Part shown: piece by piece, positions 5,248 through 6,197 of the stretch
How positions within the stretch are numbered: position 1 is the first letter of the stretch
Layout: the number at the start of each line of letters is the position of its first letter
Assembly: GCA_039590215.1 (NCBI GenBank)
Contig: JBDHFX010000139.1
Span: forward strand, 1 to 6,197
Direction of reading: 5' to 3'
Source: CAMYLR01 sp039590215
Lineage (GTDB): Bacteria > Gemmatimonadota > Gemmatimonadetes > JACCXV01 > JAHWKZ01
DNA length: 6,197 nt
Notes under the pieces: model-generated
What the model saw: only the letters and a program-made list of their open reading frames with translations
The model's database searches: none
What the model was told of the DNA's origin: nothing
Position numbers and translations under genes: made by a program

Positions 5248-5816
5248 CGCGTAGGTCCGGCTAAGACGCTTCCGACTTGCCGTTCTTTGACCCGCTTCGC
5301 TCTGATGCGTGGTTTGACGTCCTGGTCGAAAGGGTCAGACTCGGACCATGAACCGAGGATCCGGGAAACGCGAAAACGCGCGGTCAAGCGTTCGGGCAAG
5401 TAGGGTGGGAAACTCCAGGAGAGGACGGTAACAAGAGCGGGTAATTGAGCGATGGAACTTGGAGCGGTGTGGTTGCAAAAATGGTTACAGAAATCAGCCC
5501 GGAATCGCTGTACCGAAAAATGTCCCATCGGAGGGGATTCCCTTGCAGACGGGAACCAAGGCGTCGGAACAGGTCTGAACCGGTCGGCGTTCGCACGGGG
5601 GGATAGCTGGAGCGGACCGCTCGACCTACCCCGTCGGTTCGCTTAGAGCTAAGCCGTTGTCTTTTCTCCTTGCGCGCGTGAGATTCTGGAAACGCGAGTC
5701 TCGCTTGGCATGGGTGAACAGGAATGTCGGAGGGGACTTACGCTTGTTACGTAGTCAGAAGCACCCAAGTGTTTTTCACGATCATATGTCTACGCGTTCT
5801 ACGGAAAGATGCGACA
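5248..5816. other. Gene-poor stretch between the divergent genes
   Basis: I find no defensible gene in these 570 bases; the short open frames lack ribosome-binding sites and family motifs. The stretch contains a GGTAACA/GGTAATT pair (5427-5446), the relic motif at 5465-5488, a TTCCC/GGGAA inverted pair near 5538-5555, a near-palindrome GCTTAG-AG-CTAAGC at 5641-5654 and GCGAGTCTCGC near 5695. The promoter of the DUF2652 gene should lie in its right part, but I cannot pick one with confidence. Confidence 0.5.
5465..5488 (-). other. VTxxxTTP relic motif, copy C
   Basis: The minus strand reads VTIFATTP. DNA shows GGTTGCA (5471-5477) and GGTTACA (5483-5489), again 12 bp apart. No tRNA-end/terminator block accompanies this copy. 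It may mark a third, older junction, or the likeness may be partly chance. Confidence 0.25.
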
Positions 5817-6197
5817 GTGACGACTTCGAACGGTTACATGTTGTTAGCGGACATCACGGGCTACACGAGCTTTCTCGCGAGTACCCCCACCGAGGTTGGG
5901 GGCGGCGTCACAGCGACCCTCCTTGAGGAGCTGCTTGGTGCCGTCCTCCCGCCATTCAAGGTCGCGAATATCGAGGGCGACGCCGTGTTCATCTATGCGC
6001 CGGATGGAAGCAGCGCCAGCGGCCAGACCGTGCTTGACGCCATCGATACCCTGTACTGCGCCTTCACCGATCGCGTCTACACCTTTCGGTATGGAGCGAA
6101 TTGTCCGGACGATCCGTCCCTGCTTGCGGGCGCGCTCGATCTAAAGCTAGTCGTGCATCATGGCGAATACGCAGTCCATCGTCTCGGCGATCGCGAG
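5817..6197 (+). CDS. DUF2652 family protein, class III cyclase-related (partial, runs off the window)
   Basis: The first 127 residues of a protein open to the window edge. GTG 5817 gives MTTSNGYMLLADITGYTSF, the normal short N-terminus of the family, with GGAAAGA (5803-5809) as ribosome-binding site. ATG 5838 is a less likely start because it drops the conserved GY. D12 in ADITGYTSF and NIEGDAVF (51-58, D55) match DUF2652, whose fold is related to adenylate/guanylate cyclase domains. The later LKLVVHHGE segment matches the family's conserved LKF..H.G. No cyclase activity is established for DUF2652, and several catalytic residues cannot be judged here. No signal peptide is seen, so it should be cytoplasmic. 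It stands alone after a long non-coding stretch. Confidence 0.85.
   Translation, partial: MTTSNGYMLLADITGYTSFLASTPTEVGGGVTATLLEELLGAVLPPFKVANIEGDAVFIYAPDGSSASGQTVLDAIDTLYCAFTDRVYTFRYGANCPDDPSLLAGALDLKLVVHHGEYAVHRLGDRE

Noticed and set aside
5073..5528. A 151-codon minus-strand frame over the promoter region
   Set aside because: It covers the promoter and start of the phospholipase-like gene in another frame, has no ribosome-binding site and no recognisable motif.
1..6197. CRISPR array or insertion sequence
   Set aside because: No regularly spaced short repeats and no transposase motifs or terminal inverted repeats were found on either strand.

Overview
The window is GC-rich bacterial DNA. 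It carries a two-component system, Sec-exported lipoprotein-type proteins (one with a bacterial Ig-like BIG2 module) and a DUF2652 protein. This mix is common in Gemmatimonadota and similar soil or sediment phyla. That placement is an inference from gene style; there is no rRNA or housekeeping marker to settle it.

Layout. Bases 1-60 look like the tail of a plus-strand gene. A 45-bp block at 70-114 follows; it resembles the last bases of a tRNA gene plus a rho-independent terminator. A plus-strand set comes next: an OmpR/PhoB-type response regulator (273-941), a histidine kinase (938-2485, 4-bp overlap) and a spondin_N-domain lipoprotein (2422-3192, start buried in the kinase tail). The same 45-bp block returns, identical, at 3352-3396. 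Beyond it, on the minus strand, lies a 497-residue secreted protein (3670-5163) with an N-terminal beta-rich part, a BIG2-like domain and a phospholipase A2-like active site. It has a strong sigma70-type promoter at 5210-5239. Bases 5240-5816 hold no gene I can defend. A DUF2652 (cyclase-related) protein starts at GTG 5817 and runs off the window.

The two 45-bp blocks bracket a 3.3-kb cargo unit as direct repeats, as expected when an element integrates at the 3' end of a tRNA gene. Next to both blocks, and again near 5470, the minus strand can encode the same octapeptide pattern VTxxxTTP. I read these as possible relics of integrase C-termini or as recombinase-binding repeats. The region therefore looks like stacked accessory insertions rather than core chromosome. 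No intact integrase or tRNA is visible.

Functionally, the kinase and regulator probably form one envelope-sensing pair whose transcript continues into the spondin_N lipoprotein. The phospholipase-like protein is a separate, oppositely oriented unit with its own promoter, a candidate operator and a leader hairpin over its ribosome-binding site. It is the most novel item here: conserved PLA2 calcium-loop and His-Asp residues inside a BIG2-bearing exported protein.
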